Positions 29,232 through 38,853 of a DNA stretch of 64,000 nt are shown here, one piece after another. The stretch is from contig NZ_CAXIQH010000001.1 in NCBI RefSeq assembly GCF_964030975.1, forward strand, positions 186,001 to 250,000. The letters are read 5' to 3'. This stretch comes from Tisiphia sp964030975 (GTDB lineage: Bacteria; Pseudomonadota; Alphaproteobacteria; Rickettsiales; Rickettsiaceae). The translations under genes were made by a program, and so were the position numbers. The notes beneath the pieces are model-generated. The model ran no database searches and was not told the DNA's origin. It was given only the letters and a program-made list of their open reading frames with translations. The number at the start of each line of letters is the position of its first letter. The stretch's first letter is position 1.

Positions 29232-30473
29232 ATGACAACTAATCGCAAGCACTCTTATTTTATTTGTTTCTTCTTACTAGGTCTAGTTGCAGGAGGAAAT
29301 TTTTCATTGGTTACATTTACTATTCATTACCAATTATCACAAGCAGGATATTCAACTGATATTATTGGGGTGATGTTTCTAACATCTTTGCCCTATTGCT
29401 TAAAACCAATATTATCACCTTTTATTGATAAATATTCTATACCCATTATATGCAGAAAATTTGGTCAACGTCGTGGATGGGCACTAGCTGCCCAAGGATG
29501 TTTATTAGTTGCTACTAGTGGATTCTTAATTATACACCCTCCTGTTAATATAGTTATTACTGCAATTTTAAATTTTACTATTTCCTGTTGTGCAGCAACT
29601 CAAGATATTATTTTAGATGCTTATCGTATAGAACGCTCTGCAACAAAGGAAGAACTCTCAATTGCCACAACTTTTAGTAACACGGGGTTTCGTATAGGAA
29701 TGCTTATTAATAGTACAGGGGCATTATATGTATCTTGCATCTTTAATTGGCATTTGGTATATCTATGTACCTTTTTTATAACAATGGCAGCCCCGATAAT
29801 AATCTTATACATGCAAGAGCCTGCTACAAAAAAAACGGAACACATTTTTACTAATTTACTTTCATTTACCCAATATTCTCAAGTCATTGGTGATAGCTTA
29901 CTATTATTAAAACGAAACCATCCAAATTGGATGTTCATTATGCTGTTTATTTTTCTATATAAAGCAAGTGACTCAATTCCTATGGCAATGAGTTCTCCAT
30001 TATTTATTGATTTGTCTTTTACCTCCCAAGAAATTGCTTCTATTTCAAAAACCTATGGATTCATACTAATGACCTTTGGGGGGATTGTTAGCGGTATTTT
30101 AACTGCAAGAATAGGAATATATCGAAGTCTCCTAATATGTGGTAGTCTACAATTACTATCTCCCCTAATGCTAATGTTTTTATCTATAGTAGGTCATGAT
30201 ATAGTTATATTTACTATAACTATTACTGTACAAAATTTCTGTTGTGGGCTTGGTAATACCGTGCTGGTTATTTATTTTTCTAGTTTATGCAATAGCCAAT
30301 TGATTGCCACGCAGTACTCTATTATTTCCTCTTTTAGTTCTTTCGTACGGATCATTTTATCCTGTTTATCTGGTATTTGTGCAAATTCTATGGAATGGTC
30401 CAATCTTTTTTTATTTACTACGTTATTTAGTATGTTATTTGTATTAGCTTTTTTAAGGATACATAAAATTTAA
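29232..30473 (+). CDS. ampG: AmpG-like muropeptide permease (MFS transporter)
   Basis: A 413-residue protein with about 12 membrane helices. The segments YSTDIIGVMFLTSLPYCLKPILSPFID and AATQDIILDAYRIE match the AmpG branch of the major facilitator superfamily, which imports anhydro-muropeptides from the periplasm for cell-wall recycling. Rickettsia genomes carry several AmpG paralogues, so the substrate of this one may differ. It stands alone, with repeat DNA upstream. Length and topology look complete. Confidence 0.83.
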   Translation: MTTNRKHSYFICFFLLGLVAGGNFSLVTFTIHYQLSQAGYSTDIIGVMFLTSLPYCLKPILSPFIDKYSIPIICRKFGQRRGWALAAQGCLLVATSGFLIIHPPVNIVITAILNFTISCCAATQDIILDAYRIERSATKEELSIATTFSNTGFRIGMLINSTGALYVSCIFNWHLVYLCTFFITMAAPIIILYMQEPATKKTEHIFTNLLSFTQYSQVIGDSLLLLKRNHPNWMFIMLFIFLYKASDSIPMAMSSPLFIDLSFTSQEIASISKTYGFILMTFGGIVSGILTARIGIYRSLLICGSLQLLSPLMLMFLSIVGHDIVIFTITITVQNFCCGLGNTVLVIYFSSLCNSQLIATQYSIISSFSSFVRIILSCLSGICANSMEWSNLFLFTTLFSMLFVLAFLRIHKI

Positions 30474-30641
30474 TAATGATAATTTTTTTTGATTTTTACA
30501 AACTCTATTGACAACAATAGGATTTTGTGTTGAAATTATGTTATGCTATGTTTTAATTACGTACATCGAAGAGCTAATAAATAGGTGTTACGAGATGATT
30601 CTAATTTATTTATTATATTATACTTAAATAGCAGGTAAATT

Positions 30642-31442
30642 ATGAAAATCAGTTCTATATTCTGTGGTCTGACTGCTTATACGGTAGCATTTTTTTCTGC
30701 TAGCCCAATTGAAAACAATACAGGCAATAAATTAATTGGTATTAATAACAGTACTAGTAATTCCCCAAATAATTCAGCCCTTATTTCGACATGGCTTGAA
30801 GAAGGTTATAAAGATGTTCCTGTAGTATATGGAGACGTTTCTACAGTATATCCTGGAAACGTTTCTATAGCAGAACTTCCTAAAGATTTTTTCTCTAAAA
30901 CATCTTCTTGGAGTGATTTAGCAAAGCGATTTATAGATTTTTTTCCTACGTCATGGCTTTGGAATAACGAGAATAATATCCCCCAAATAACTACCATTGA
31001 GAATAATAAAGAATTTGAATTAGAAGGATCAGAATTACCTAATTTATTTGGGCAAGATGAATCAAGTTGTCCTGGAGTAATTCAAGAGAGATGTTGGGAT
31101 TTTCCAGGCGGTAAAAAAAAATCTTTTGAAATACCCGACTTTAGTACAGGGGGTCAGTTTAGTTGCGAAGAGTTTAAGGCTAGCAATGGAACAATAATTC
31201 ACCCTACATTTAACGTGGATTATAAACCTGGTAGCATTAAGCCAGGACTTACACCTGCATACGGAAAAACGCGAGGGTGTGATGTAAAAGAAGATACCCC
31301 TGGTCATATAGTAGCCTCGAATTGCGATAGTTTAAGTTTAAATATATGTCTTTCTGATCATCCAGGTGAAGTAGATTTTACTATTACTAACCCTAGCGAT
31401 GTGGAAATCATTGGGGTTGATTGTGAAGCTTCGGTATGTTAG
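30642..31442 (+). CDS. Exported cysteine-rich protein of unknown function
   Basis: 266 residues. The N-terminus MKISSIFCGLTAYTVAFFSA is a plausible signal peptide. The mature part is low-complexity (N, S, T) for about 60 residues, then has nine cysteines, all after residue 140, spaced as in a small disulphide-bonded domain (SCPGV, RCWDF, SCEEF, GCDV, NCDS, ICLS, DCEASVC). There is no recognised family. Export plus cysteines suggests a periplasmic or secreted protein. It has its own gene unit: an AT-rich leader before it and a hairpin 50 bp after the stop. It could be a species-specific surface or effector protein. Confidence 0.6.
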   Translation: MKISSIFCGLTAYTVAFFSASPIENNTGNKLIGINNSTSNSPNNSALISTWLEEGYKDVPVVYGDVSTVYPGNVSIAELPKDFFSKTSSWSDLAKRFIDFFPTSWLWNNENNIPQITTIENNKEFELEGSELPNLFGQDESSCPGVIQERCWDFPGGKKKSFEIPDFSTGGQFSCEEFKASNGTIIHPTFNVDYKPGSIKPGLTPAYGKTRGCDVKEDTPGHIVASNCDSLSLNICLSDHPGEVDFTITNPSDVEIIGVDCEASVC

Positions 31443-31492
31443 CAAGCAAAAAATAGCTCTTTAGGGATATGATATAGTTTAAAAAGCAGCAA

Positions 31493-31530
31493 TAGTCGCA
31501 TAGCTTTCCCTTTTGCTATGCGATTATCTT
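31493..31530 (+). terminator. Hairpin downstream of the cysteine-rich protein gene
   Basis: TCGCATAGC pairs with GCTATGCGA across about ten T/C-rich bases, followed by TTATCTT. The strong stem lies about 50 bp after the stop codon. The trailing T-run is weak, so it may act as a processing or stabilising hairpin. Confidence 0.5.
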
Positions 31531-31544
31531 CGTCATTGCAAAAA

Positions 31545-31960
31545 GGCTCGAGCCATAGTACCCTACATTTTTTATTTTGTAGTGAAAGTGTAATTCGACA
31601 TAATGTATCAATTTAAGAAAAAAACCGATCTCTAACTGTCATTGCGAGGAGCCACTTTAGGCGACGAAGCAATCCAAAAGACCAGAAGTGGATTGCTTCG
31701 TCGTGCTTACACACTCCTCGCAATGACGCTTGTGTAGCATAATATCCTTATAATTTTTTGCTATTTTTACGATAGAATAAAAAATGTAGGTACTATGGAC
31801 TCGAGCCGACAAAGCAATTCCAGTTTGTGTCATACCTGCTTAAGTTTAATGTCATACCTGCGAAAGCAGGTATCTTAGATTCCCGCCTACGCGGGAATGA
31901 CAACTTACAACAGTATCTAGAGATTCCCACCTACGCGGGAATGACAATTTAATGTAGGCT
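31545..31960. repeat. R5 element with nested R1, followed by R2 copies
   Basis: CTCGAGCCATAGTACCCTAC at 31548 and its inverse complement (GTAGGTACTATGGACTCGAG, about 31785-31804) frame an R1 unit at 31637-31728, giving an R5 MITE with R1 inside. Two R2 hairpins follow (about 31848-31950). No gene is supported between the cysteine-rich protein and the regulator at 32043. Confidence 0.72.
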
Positions 31961-32042
31961 ACTATAGCTTCGCTCGCTCACCCCTTGTTTATTGCCCCCA
32001 TTCTTCAAATCATTTGAGTGTATAGATCGTATTCAAACAAAA

Positions 32043-32456
32043 TTAAGGCTTATGATATTTCTCAATCATCCAATCTATAAATGTATTATCAACAGACTGC
32101 TTCTTTAGAGCATATTCATATACTTCTTTTATTAGACTTGTAAGATTGGCAAATGAAAAGTTTAAATTTCTTTCAATTAACATATTAATGGTTAAACTAG
32201 TGGCTTTGCTAAAGATTTTCATCTGATCAACAGTCAACACCCCAAGATTTATTTCACTATCAACAATAAGAGCTTCCAAATTAACATCTAAGGCTTTAGC
32301 AATTAGTTGTAAATTACTAGCACTAGGATTTTTTGAGCTACCATACAAAATGCTATAAACAGTATTTCTACTTATTCCAGTTTTCTTCTCTATCTCTACA
32401 GCATTGATATTTTTTTGAACCATTAACGAGTTAAGTTTGGTCTGTAAGTTCACCAT
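32043..32456 (-). CDS. XRE-family transcriptional regulator
   Basis: 137 residues with a complete N-terminal helix-turn-helix of the Cro/C1 type (AVEIEKKTGISRNTVYSILYGSSKNPSASNLQLIAKAL, residues about 19-56) and a helical C-terminal half that may mediate dimerisation. It stands alone between repeat DNA and the metalloprotease gene. Its target is unknown. Confidence 0.82.
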   Translation of the reverse strand: MVNLQTKLNSLMVQKNINAVEIEKKTGISRNTVYSILYGSSKNPSASNLQLIAKALDVNLEALIVDSEINLGVLTVDQMKIFSKATSLTINMLIERNLNFSFANLTSLIKEVYEYALKKQSVDNTFIDWMIEKYHKP

Positions 32457-32656
32457 AAGATAACACTTTGTTTATAAAAATTAATGTCTCTAAATATTAA
32501 GGTATCTCCATCAAAAAGTAAACAAATAATAATTGATTTATTTGCCTCCTAAACAATTGTGCTTAAAGATCAACAATCTTCATAATGTTCCTATATGATA
32601 AGATAGGCTTTACTTAACGCTCAATGGGAACGGAGCAAAGATTAGTCTGGTAAAAT

Positions 32657-33364
32657 CTATTGTAAATATTGATGCAATTTATTGCCATTTTCCTTAAGCC
32701 ATAATCTAGCCAACTTATAATCCGGATAGACTCTTGCCACTAAATGCCAAAAATATTTACTGTGATTCATTTCCATTATATGACATATTTCATGCACCAC
32801 TAAGTATTTTAATATTTTTTTTGGAGCAAAAATAAGCCGCCAATTAAAAGTAAGCACAGTCTTACTGGAGCAACTACCCCATTTGTTCTTATTATTCGTA
32901 ATTTTTATTTTACTAAAGTTTATATTATGTTCTTTACTCAGAAGAGTAGCCAGGCTCATTGCTTCTAGTAACAATCTGTCTTGCAAGAATCGTATTAAGG
33001 TACTCTTATGTTGAAAAGGTGGAGAATATATCTGAATAATATCCTCTTCTATTTGCACTTTATTATAATCCGCATCAATATGTAGTAATGAGTATATTCT
33101 GTCAAAGATTGTTATGGTATTATTATCTATGGGATCTTGTTTTGAAATATCTGGCAATTTCCGTCTTATCCAAGATTCTTTTTCTAATAGAAATTTATAT
33201 CCTGCATTAAAATTTTTATTAGGCAGAACTAATTCAGCTCCTTTGTAATTTATTCTAATGGCAATGCGTTTAGCTTTATTACTACATCTTATTGGAATGT
33301 CAATATCATGACCGAGCTTATTTAAAGTAATAAAATTTGGTATTAATTGCTGCTGATTATTCAT
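32657..33364 (-). CDS. YgjP/SprT-like zinc metallopeptidase (DUF45)
   Basis: 235 residues. The zinc site is HEICH at residues 191-195 with a further histidine at 201 (MNHSKYFW), and KWGSCSSK at about 170 is the second hallmark of the YgjP-like family. No signal peptide is visible, so it is probably cytoplasmic. The family is widespread, and its substrates are poorly defined. The gene is full length and stands alone. Confidence 0.88.
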   Translation of the reverse strand: MNNQQQLIPNFITLNKLGHDIDIPIRCSNKAKRIAIRINYKGAELVLPNKNFNAGYKFLLEKESWIRRKLPDISKQDPIDNNTITIFDRIYSLLHIDADYNKVQIEEDIIQIYSPPFQHKSTLIRFLQDRLLLEAMSLATLLSKEHNINFSKIKITNNKNKWGSCSSKTVLTFNWRLIFAPKKILKYLVVHEICHIMEMNHSKYFWHLVARVYPDYKLARLWLKENGNKLHQYLQ

Positions 33365-33424
33365 ATTTAAGATCTAATATTATTTATGTTATTGACAATC
33401 AGAGGAGTATATAACACTTAAAAA

Positions 33425-33775
33425 AGATGTGGGTAATAGTTCATTGCAAGGTGTACGAAGCACAACTGTTGAAAGTTAGAAGAGGAAACGGTTTTAGATA
33501 GTGTACTTTAAAAGTTGTATGTGATCAACGTCATTGCGAGAAGACCGTAGGTCAACGAAGCAATTATAAGTTGTCATTCCCGCACTCCCTTGTCATTCCC
33601 GCGTAGGCGGGAATCTATATCCCTGCTTTCGCAAGGTTAACACAAAAATGGATTGCTTCGTCGGCTCACGCCTCCTCGCAATGACGCCAGTTATTTTCCT
33701 GCAACTTTTAAACTGCCATGATGACCTCTAAACCCGCTCTACCTTCTAACTTTCGACAGTTGTGGTGTACGAAGC
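33425..33775. repeat. R1 unit split by R2 modules, with flanking GTCGAAAGTTAGAAG repeats
   Basis: R1 arms at 33529-33568 and 33650-33686 are separated by R2-type hairpins at about 33569-33648, so R2 sits in the centre of R1. The outer sequences (CACAACTGTTGAAAGTTAGA at 33471 and CTAACTTTCGACAGTTGTG at about 33747-33766) are inverted repeats of each other and recur at 63597. No gene is supported. Confidence 0.75.
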
Positions 33776-33790
33776 AGGATGACAGCTTTG

Positions 33791-35425
33791 TTATTTTGTT
33801 CCTTTATTTGTCAATACCCAATTACTATCCAAATAATCATTACTATATTTAGCCAAATATTCCTGATACTTACCTTTAAAGTCAGTAATAGTTTGATGTG
33901 ATAGTGCAATAATCCTTGTGGCTATACTGCTAGCAAAGTCTCTATCATGAGTTACCAATATCAAAGTACCTGGGTAGTTAATTAGTGCATTTTTTAGCAT
34001 ATGCTTAGATTCAATATCTAAGTGATTGGTTGGCTCATCTAAAACTAATATGTTACCTTCTTCCAAGATAATTTTGGCTAATAATAAACGTGCTCCTTCT
34101 CCTCCACTCAAATTTAAAATATTCTTGTTTGCTTCATCTTTACGGAATAATAACTGACCTAATATACTACGCAGAGTATTATCATTCTCAGTAGGTATTT
34201 GGTTGGATAACCAATCAATAACGTTGATATTTTCATTTAATAATTCATGATGATCCTGAGCAAAATAAGAAATTTGAGTTTCATATCCCCATTCATAACT
34301 TCCCAAATCTGAGGATATTTTACCAAGAAGAATTTTTAGTAAAGTGGATTTACCAATACCATTTGGACCAATAATAACAATTTTTTCCCCTCGTGTTACG
34401 GTAAAACTTACATTATTTAATATTTTTTTATTTTCATAATTTTTAGAAACGCCCTTAACTTGTAATACTAATTTTCCAGATGGTCTTTTTTGCTTAAAAT
34501 TAAAATATGGACTAATACGTGAACTTTTTTGTATATCAGGTAGTTCCATTTTCTCTATTTGCTTTTCCCTTGAGCTACTTTGCTTAGCTCTACTAGCTGA
34601 AGCCCGGAATTTATCAACAAAAACCTGCATAGTAGCAATTTTCTTCTCTATATTAGTAAGATCCTTAAGCTTTTGGTCGGCAACTAGCTGTTTATCACGA
34701 ATAAAAATATCATAATTACCAGTATAAGTTTTGATGGTACCATAATCTATATCAAGAATATGGGTAGAAATATTATTAAGAAAAGCCAGATCGTGTGAAA
34801 TAAATACTAAAGCACCTCTGAATTTTTGCTTTAGATAATTTTCCAGCCAATAAATCGAAACTATATCAAGATGGTTTGTCGGTTCATCAAGTAGTAATAT
34901 ATCAGGATTATTGAATAAACTTTGTGCTAGTAATACTCTAAGTTTATATCCACCGGATAAAACGGATAATGGTTGATGATGATATTTTTCCTGTATCCCT
35001 AGACCCAGTAGCAACTCAATGGCAAAAATTTCCGAGATATATCCATCGTTATCAGCGATAATTTGTTCCAACTCACCTAACCGATAACCGCTTTGCTCAT
35101 CACATTGCTCATTCTCTAGTATTTTTTCCTTTTCTTGCAGAGCTTGCCATAATTCACTTCTACCAGCAATAACAGTATTAATAATTGAAGTATTTTCATA
35201 AAGAAACTGATCTTGTTTCAAGCAACCAATACGAGCCTTCTTGAGTATATTAACTTCACCAATGCTTGATTCCTCTTCTTTAATTAGAACTTTAAAAAAA
35301 GTGGATTTACCAGCACCATTTGCTCCAACAAGTCCATATCTATTACCATTTCTGATATGAACATTTACGTCGGTAAATAATATTTTTGCACCATAACTCA
35401 TGGCTAAATTAGTTGTAATAATCAT
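33791..35425 (-). CDS. ABC-F family ATPase (YbiT/EttA-like)
   Basis: 544 residues with two ABC domains and no membrane segments, as in ABC-F proteins that bind the ribosomal E site and relieve stalled or early elongation. Walker A motifs are GANGAGKST (34-42) and GPNGIGKST. Signatures are LSGGYKLR and LSGGEGAR. The Walker B motif with the family's DEPTNHLD occurs twice. The inter-domain linker (ATMQVFVDKFRASASRAKQSSSREKQ) is present and fits the YbiT type. The start ATG overlaps the tlyC stop by 4 bp (ATGA), so it is translationally coupled to tlyC. Confidence 0.9.
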   Translation of the reverse strand: MIITTNLAMSYGAKILFTDVNVHIRNGNRYGLVGANGAGKSTFFKVLIKEEESSIGEVNILKKARIGCLKQDQFLYENTSIINTVIAGRSELWQALQEKEKILENEQCDEQSGYRLGELEQIIADNDGYISEIFAIELLLGLGIQEKYHHQPLSVLSGGYKLRVLLAQSLFNNPDILLLDEPTNHLDIVSIYWLENYLKQKFRGALVFISHDLAFLNNISTHILDIDYGTIKTYTGNYDIFIRDKQLVADQKLKDLTNIEKKIATMQVFVDKFRASASRAKQSSSREKQIEKMELPDIQKSSRISPYFNFKQKRPSGKLVLQVKGVSKNYENKKILNNVSFTVTRGEKIVIIGPNGIGKSTLLKILLGKISSDLGSYEWGYETQISYFAQDHHELLNENINVIDWLSNQIPTENDNTLRSILGQLLFRKDEANKNILNLSGGEGARLLLAKIILEEGNILVLDEPTNHLDIESKHMLKNALINYPGTLILVTHDRDFASSIATRIIALSHQTITDFKGKYQEYLAKYSNDYLDSNWVLTNKGTK

Positions 35426-36330
35426 AAAGTATAATTAGGTAATAATGTGCCATTTTTTAATCGTAACTTAACCTGTTTAAGTGATCTCGGACATGCATCA
35501 ATCACTTCAAGTTCGACCTGTTCTTCAATATCAATTTTAGTACCAACCGAAGGCACATTACCTACTTTTGCTAAGACTAGACCACCAATTGTATCGAATT
35601 CATCATTTTCTGTTTTTAATTTCACACCAAGAGCTAATTCAAGCTCCTCAACCTTTACCCTGGCATTCGATAAAATGGTATTATTATTGATAATTTTGAA
35701 ATTATCATTATCCGATTTTTTATCATGCTCATCATCTATTCTACCAACTATCTCTTCCATAATATCTTCAATGGTTACAATGCCATCAGTTCCTCCATAT
35801 TCGTCAACAACTATAGATATCTGCACACGATCTCTTCGCATCTTTGCTAATAAATCTATCAATTTCATTGAAGGGGCAGAAATGATAGGTTTACGAATTA
35901 TTCTTTTTAACGGCAAATTTTGCTTAGTAACAAGTATCTTAAACAAATCCTTTATATGAACAAAACCAACTATATTATCCAACGTTTCATCATAAACCAA
36001 CGTTCTAGTATGAGGTATTTTGCTATTAAGCATTTGGCTTAACTCCTCTATGCTAGTGGTTAATTTTACTGCCTTAATGTCAGATCTAGGGATCATTACA
36101 TCTTCTACAGTTTTATGACCAAATTTCAAAAGGTTCATGAAAATCTTTTGTTCTTCTAACGTCATTTTCTTACTGTTAGATTTTAGCTTTTTAATAGTAT
36201 AATAAAAATTATCCTCTATCTTTTCTTTGGAAAACAGACGAGAGAACCAAGATTTAAGAATGTCAAATTTTGAAGGGTTTTTAAGCATAGCCTTTTTAGA
36301 GTTAATAGAGGGAAGATCTTCTTTTTTCAC
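35422..36330 (-). CDS. tlyC: HlyC/CorC-family CBS-domain protein, TlyC
   Basis: 302 residues with two CBS domains (VEDVMIPRSDIKAVKL and ISAPSMKLIDLLAKMRRDRVQISIVVDEYGGTDGIVTIEDIMEEIVGRI) and a C-terminal CorC/HlyC transporter-associated domain. The long membrane domain of CNNM proteins is absent, as in TlyC of Rickettsia, which has been linked to haemolysis and phagosome escape. An ion-transport or regulatory role (CorC type) is equally possible. It lies between ybeY and the ABC-F gene in one - strand cluster, 19 bp after ybeY. Confidence 0.88.
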   Translation of the reverse strand: MKKEDLPSINSKKAMLKNPSKFDILKSWFSRLFSKEKIEDNFYYTIKKLKSNSKKMTLEEQKIFMNLLKFGHKTVEDVMIPRSDIKAVKLTTSIEELSQMLNSKIPHTRTLVYDETLDNIVGFVHIKDLFKILVTKQNLPLKRIIRKPIISAPSMKLIDLLAKMRRDRVQISIVVDEYGGTDGIVTIEDIMEEIVGRIDDEHDKKSDNDNFKIINNNTILSNARVKVEELELALGVKLKTENDEFDTIGGLVLAKVGNVPSVGTKIDIEEQVELEVIDACPRSLKQVKLRLKNGTLLPNYTL

Positions 36331-36349
36331 ATAACCTAGAAATAATTAG

Positions 36350-36847
36350 TTAATATGGAGAAATAATAGCAAAATCCTTTAATATTTCTACTTCTAAATT
36401 TTCCATAATAGTTGCTTCCTCATCATCTTGGTGATCAAAACCAAGTAAATGCAAAATACTATGTACCAAAAGATGTATAAAATGATCTCCAAAGTTTTTA
36501 TTTTGACTTATAGCTTCGCTCTGAATTATTTCATAGCCAAAAGCTATGTCTCCTAAATACATATAATCTAAGTTAGGAGTAAATTCAAGTAAATGCCGAA
36601 AATCTAATTCTATATCAGGAAATGATAGCACATTTGTAGCTTTCCCCTTACCACAAAATTGGCTATTCAAATTTAACATTTCATTATTATCAGTTAGTAA
36701 TATCGCTAGCTCAAACCTTGCCACTCCTTTAAAATTCTTATATTTACTTAGTATAGCACACACAACCTTCTTCACTAATAGTTTATTGATAAATTTATGA
36801 TTTTTCCAATCTTGATAGGTTCGAATAATTTCTACATCGATTTTCAT
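36350..36847 (-). CDS. ybeY: Endoribonuclease YbeY (rRNA maturation)
   Basis: 165 residues. The metal site is HSILHLLGFDH with H129, H133 and H139, the invariant YbeY motif. The upstream NVLSFPDIE segment is also characteristic. YbeY is a zinc-dependent RNase needed for 16S rRNA 3'-end maturation and ribosome quality control. It is the first gene of the ybeY-tlyC-ABC-F cluster and starts directly after repeat DNA. Confidence 0.93.
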   Translation of the reverse strand: MKIDVEIIRTYQDWKNHKFINKLLVKKVVCAILSKYKNFKGVARFELAILLTDNNEMLNLNSQFCGKGKATNVLSFPDIELDFRHLLEFTPNLDYMYLGDIAFGYEIIQSEAISQNKNFGDHFIHLLVHSILHLLGFDHQDDEEATIMENLEVEILKDFAIISPY

Positions 36848-37075
36848 AATATAACCTTTTTGGATGGGACTGACCAGATTAGTATTTGTCCATTTGTTTC
36901 AAACAAAAAGATGTCATTCCCGCGTAGGCGGGAATCTAGATACCTGCTTCCGCAGGTATGACACAAAACAGGACTGCTTCGTTGTAAGTTGTCATTCCCG
37001 CGTAGGCGGGAATCTATATCCCGCACAGGGATGACAAACATTATTCGGCTAAATACTAGCCGGGTTAGCTATAGA
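36848..37075. repeat. Repeat cluster upstream of ybeY
   Basis: R2 hairpins at about 36913-36962 and 36987-37034 and an R1-derived CAGGACTGCTTCG between them. It ends with GCTAAATACTAGCCGGGTTAGCTATA at about 37048-37073, the R1 MITE terminal repeat. The rest to 37283 is AT-rich with no feature beyond the leader of the next gene. Confidence 0.7.
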
Positions 37076-37283
37076 TTGACCAAATATGGCTTTTTCAGTT
37101 GATTTAAATAGCTTTAATTATATAGTTTTATAGTAAATTTGCACTACTTTTTATTAATTTTTTGCTTTACGAATTATGTAAGAATTTTTAGGCAAAACTT
37201 TTAGAAAACATAATAAATGGCTTGCATAAAAAATGAAATCTACTACAATTAATGTAGTGGGTTAATGTAAGGTAGCTACTATT

Positions 37284-37604
37284 ATGATAACATATCTTAA
37301 CAATATTATCCAACCTGATAAGGGTTCACAATTTGAAGTAAAAATAAAGTGTACCGCAGGCAATGATATTATTAATGATGCTCCTACGACAGCATGGGAA
37401 GGAATAACCTTATCAATAAATAATAATCAGTTTATTGTAACCTTTGACGCTAATCCTGCTCACCCTATCACAGGTTGTCATTTTATGCATAATGGTCACT
37501 TAGAATTTAACTATAATAATTATTATTATACCCATGAAGTATCAAACAAAACGCATGTTACTTTAGGTGGTGCTGATGACGTACAATTTACGGACTTAGT
37601 ATAA
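37284..37604 (+). CDS. Small protein of unknown function, beta-rich
   Basis: 106 residues dominated by beta-strand and Asn/Thr-rich segments (ITLSINNNQFIVTFDANP, GHLEFNYNNYYYTHEV), with no signal peptide and no known motif. The ATG follows GGTAGCTACTATT, without a classical ribosome binding site. The composition looks like a real but lineage-specific protein. It is isolated between repeat clusters. Confidence 0.5.
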   Translation: MITYLNNIIQPDKGSQFEVKIKCTAGNDIINDAPTTAWEGITLSINNNQFIVTFDANPAHPITGCHFMHNGHLEFNYNNYYYTHEVSNKTHVTLGGADDVQFTDLV

Positions 37605-37613
37605 GTTCCCAAA

Positions 37614-37729
37614 CGTCATTGCGAGGAGGCATGAGCCGACGAAGCAATCCAAAAAATTGTAACGGCAAAAATAAAACAGCAAGCTGTTACCTGGATTGCC
37701 ACGATCACTACGTGGTCTCGCAATGACGG
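37614..37729. repeat. R1 unit, with mixed arm types
   Basis: The left arm is the GAGGAGGCATGAGCCGACG type, the right arm the CCACGATCACTACGTGGTCTCG type. Between them is an extra small hairpin (TTGTAACGG..AGCTGTTACC). Confidence 0.75.
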
Positions 37730-37850
37730 TTATTAGTTTCTATAACCTAGTATTTTATGTCATTAATTGCGTCTTTTAAACTACCATGATTTAGTACAAA
37801 GAATTTTTTATTCAGCTATAATCTCTGATTTAACTAATTAAAATAAGTTG

Positions 37851-38822
37851 ATGATAAAAATAGGTAATATTCAGCTACCTCATTCGGTGATATTAGCTCC
37901 AATGTCTGGGGTTACTGACCTACCATTTAGAAAATTAGTGCGAAAATTTGGTGCAGGTCTGGTAATCTCTGAAATGGTAGCAAGTAGGGCAATGATTATT
38001 GAAACAAGGCAATCTTTGCAAAGATGTGCAATCATTCAAGACGATGCTACTGGCTCATGTGTACAGATTGCTGGATGCGAACCTGATATAATAGCAGAAT
38101 CGGCTAAAATGAATGAGGATATGGGGGCAAAGATTATTGATTTAAATTTTGGTTGTCCAGCTAAAAAAGTAGTAGGTGGCTATTCTGGTTCGGCTTTAAT
38201 GCGAGATGAGAAATTAGCGGCAAAAATTTTAGAGACTACGGTAAAAGCGGTAAAAATCCCAGTAACTTTAAAAATGCGTACTGGCTGGGATGAGAATACT
38301 AAGAATGCACCAAATTTGGCAAAAATAGCCTATGATGCTGGCATCCAAATGATCACCATTCATGGTAGAACAAGGTGCCAGTTTTATTCTGGTCAAGCAG
38401 ATTGGGAGTTTATAAGGCAGGTTAAGGATGCGGTAAAGATTCCAGTTATCGCTAATGGAGATATTACCTCATTATCTAAAGCTAAGGAGTGCTTACAAAA
38501 ATCCGGTGCTGATGGTATAATGGTTGGTCGGGGAGTATATGGTAGACCATGGTTTATTTCTCAAATAGCCCATTATCTTGAAACAGGAGAAGAGCTTCCC
38601 TCGCCTTCAATGACAGAGCAGCTAGAGGTGATACTAAGTCATTATGATGCCATGTTAGAATATTACGGAAACGATACTGGCGTTCAGCTAGCTAGAAAAC
38701 ATATAGGTTGGTATAGTGGTGGTTTAGCAAATTCAGCGGAATTTAGAGGTGCGATTAATATGATGATTGATCCAGTTAAGGTTAAAAACAAGATCACTGA
38801 ATTTTATGAAAAATGTTTTTAA
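37851..38822 (+). CDS. dusB: tRNA-dihydrouridine synthase DusB
   Basis: 323 residues from the ATG at 37851 (a TTG lies one codon upstream). It is an FMN-dependent TIM-barrel enzyme that reduces uridines in the tRNA D-loop. LAPMSGVTDLPFR near the start is the flavin-binding signature, and the catalytic cysteine is C102 in DLNFGCPAKKV. ITIHGRTRCQFYSG and IANGDI...GADGIMVGRG complete the barrel. Length and motifs fit DusB. No fis gene follows, unlike in enterobacteria. Confidence 0.93.
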   Translation: MIKIGNIQLPHSVILAPMSGVTDLPFRKLVRKFGAGLVISEMVASRAMIIETRQSLQRCAIIQDDATGSCVQIAGCEPDIIAESAKMNEDMGAKIIDLNFGCPAKKVVGGYSGSALMRDEKLAAKILETTVKAVKIPVTLKMRTGWDENTKNAPNLAKIAYDAGIQMITIHGRTRCQFYSGQADWEFIRQVKDAVKIPVIANGDITSLSKAKECLQKSGADGIMVGRGVYGRPWFISQIAHYLETGEELPSPSMTEQLEVILSHYDAMLEYYGNDTGVQLARKHIGWYSGGLANSAEFRGAINMMIDPVKVKNKITEFYEKCF

Positions 38823-38853
38823 CCTTGTATTAGAACATTAACTGGTTAGCTAT

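Noticed and set aside
35447..35959. 170-residue open frame antisense to tlyC
   Set aside because: Serine-rich composition typical of an antisense frame; tlyC is clear on the other strand.
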